64,000 bases of DNA from Pseudozyma flocculosa PF-1 (Eukaryota > Basidiomycota > Ustilaginomycetes > Ustilaginales > Ustilaginaceae): positions 995,740 to 1,059,739 of the forward strand of contig NW_006920871.1 of assembly GCF_000417875.1 (NCBI RefSeq), given 5' to 3'. Below are positions 63,801 to 64,000 of the stretch, in pieces. Both the position numbers and the translations under genes were made by a program. Every line of letters begins with the position of its first letter. The stretch's first letter is position 1. The notes under the pieces were generated by a model that saw only the letters and a program-made list of their open reading frames with translations, ran no database searches and had not been told where the DNA came from.

Positions 63801-63922
63801 CGTCGTCCCCGGTCTCGCCCAGCCGCAAGGCCGAGTTCCGCATCTCGATGGCGCCGTTCCAGCCCATCGACCTGTTTGGCGTCGACGTCGACGGCATCGT
63901 GGGGACCGCCGACGACATCTGA
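60875..63922 (+). CDS. Large basic Ser-rich protein with coiled coil and RRxS sites, unknown function
   Basis: A single exon from ATG 60875 (context AGCCATGGT) encodes 1015 residues. It begins MVFVVVKEQPSKKSKLNNLF and is Ser/Arg/Pro/Ala-rich throughout, mostly disordered. A charged coiled coil lies at about 388-445 (SKKELKAREKEEMALIREL, then IDKMVREHDNKARKAAERAH). Polyglutamine runs occur at about 114-123 and 445. At least eight basic-basic-x-Ser sites of PKA type are spread along it (KRRS, RRGS, KRGS, RKRS, RRRS, RRDS and others). A more ordered segment near 735-785 reads LIRQLDAFEGWEVADQPELERQTSLDMANWVDSL, and the C-terminus ends with an ordered hydrophobic FRISMAPFQPIDLFGVDVDGIV. I recognise no family. 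It could be a phosphoregulated scaffold; that is inference from composition. Confidence 0.78.
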   Translation: MVFVVVKEQPSKKSKLNNLFRLGKSSKSNSHDNAPPASARQVNTSSARSISHPGLDSPPATLPRGARKTWQDARRVQSESRERPGFAFPAEHDVDLTSEFSDDSGPDFVTGSPRQQQQQQQQQQHERSSSLPIDQLLNSTSTRTISPHVLSRIETSDGVLGRHARQRSHFSIPDVVITACEEDGEEVHVEIEIPPEKRRSYVFAEPPAASQQPDRSAKKASAKAQRKKPTPLIDLGQEMAQGLATSSSAGSVEGMAAAHQGSPPRAVASTTSSASSTMSKGIASPPSKRTRKSSFPLLFGRKSLDSSRAAAAAAPSQPGPMPMTPCSPTATYGEQHVVYSTHYESSTSLPSSSRESLPGGPPNRGQLFNPSTALPSPPETPVLATRPLSKKELKAREKEEMALIRELEKIDKMVREHDNKARKAAERAHAKEQKRAAAADKQQQQPQAATKRASNAFKRITIFSAASKAGPAVSVGRRGSVMRKRETLVSEDGRAKAPVSAGSVTSPKEGRFQFPMPPSTPPTPRRGTPDSPGKGARPPPVVVVTDAEDESVRGPASPAARSDGQKDSEELDQSTWRSQDWADLDPRRSSTFTSLIKRNEPSSGSTRPAAPPSSYRFAAAIDEDEEDAAGDGEERSGFSPKLSKRGSVQRALAMADAEETMLRKRSSIRRRGDRSPQPQSPPLQGPQSPQLQQQHQPQQQKRSSRRLNSSGGLSSKRSSVASDTRRRSLIRQLDAFEGWEVADQPELERQTSLDMANWVDSLDGPSQEQGDGDDGVDFPLPSTASAMMQEMLHVDRVLKDLQAAQAAQAADGSSSAAGSTSSGGSSEAKLAATPRSSARELDGSLDDGQSTPRASVAGISRPNIPTISFTPASVDSGLDQIGALGSPIPTDRASGMPSRDRSARFSRPTKSDKRRDSNPASPTSPRSPVHARPADAEVRCAGSPPTTSSSSSSCASTSSTASSPTTSATTTFSSTASSPVSPSRKAEFRISMAPFQPIDLFGVDVDGIVGTADDI

Positions 63923-63981
63923 TGGCCCTGCCACGCACCGTCCTGCGCCCTCCCTCTTGCCTGCCACTCTCCTTCCTTTCA

Positions 63982-64000
63982 CCTCTCTCTCTCTCTCTCT
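63982..64000. repeat. (CT)n dinucleotide tract
   Basis: CT repeats run to the window edge, downstream of the last gene. Confidence 0.85.

Noticed and set aside
1..64000. CRISPR arrays, bacterial operons, prophage or telomere repeats
   Set aside because: The genes have spliceosomal introns and eukaryotic functions; no spaced direct repeats or TTAGGG arrays were seen.

Overview
This window looks like a GC-rich nuclear chromosome segment of a basidiomycete fungus. Its genes are about half intronless, with otherwise 1-5 short GT-AG introns. Proteins carry long Ser/Ala/Gln/Asp low-complexity tracts, and there is a strong bias for G or C at third codon positions. The gene content (Elongator, COP9 signalosome, 26S proteasome, GPI mannosyltransferase, LAMMER kinase, mitochondrial L2) is eukaryotic and fungal. 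The few short introns, the high GC and the acidic/Ser-rich linkers fit a smut-type yeast (Ustilaginomycotina). That placement is an inference, and the genus cannot be fixed from the sequence alone.

Layout. 1-1213 is the 3' part of an ELP5-like Elongator subunit. 2121-2755 (minus) is a small hydrophilic protein. 3538-4663 is an RGG-rich coiled-coil protein. 5981-6575 (minus) is a small secreted four-cysteine protein. 8036-9538 (minus) is a bHLH transcription factor with a 4.2 kb gene-free stretch upstream. 13778-15537 (minus) is a triose-phosphate/SLY41-type transporter, divergent from 16053-18023, COP9 signalosome subunit 1. That is followed by 18634-20177, proteasome ATPase Rpt5. 20404-22701 (minus) is an IMPACT/UPF0029 protein, divergent from 23107-25518, an F-box/WD-like protein. 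26845 to about 29811 (minus) is a four-TM protein with a long disordered N-terminus. Another 4.5 kb gene-poor stretch precedes 34319-36967 (minus), a LAMMER kinase.

39253-43762 is the most unusual gene. An N-terminal region resembling a DHH/PPX1 phosphoesterase, with all its metal motifs altered, runs in frame into a TTC27/Emw1 TPR protein. It is interrupted by an apparent 1-base frameshift and an 888-base assembly gap. 44020-44662 (minus) is a Ser/Thr-rich GPI-type wall protein. 45491-46942 (minus) is a DNAJC9-like J-protein, divergent from 47481-49622, an SMP3/PIG-Z GPI mannosyltransferase. 50034-51308 (minus) is a TM-anchored basic coiled-coil protein, divergent from 52049-53479, mitochondrial L2 (Rml2). 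54577-56698 is methylenetetrahydrofolate reductase. After 4.2 kb without a gene, 60875-63922 encodes a large basic Ser-rich protein.

Most genes are unrelated housekeeping functions with no cluster logic. The main exception is a 9.5 kb run holding CSN1, RPT5 and an F-box protein, all in the ubiquitin-proteasome pathway. The GPI mannosyltransferase and a putative GPI-anchored protein also lie within 5 kb of each other. Gene-free DNA is long and saturated with short words built on GCCTGG/CCAGGC, CCAG/AGGC tetranucleotide arrays and pyrimidine-rich leaders. I saw no convincing rRNA, tRNA, CRISPR or intact transposon. I did not find a clearly new multi-gene system; the strongest candidate novelty is the pseudo-DHH/TTC27 fusion.
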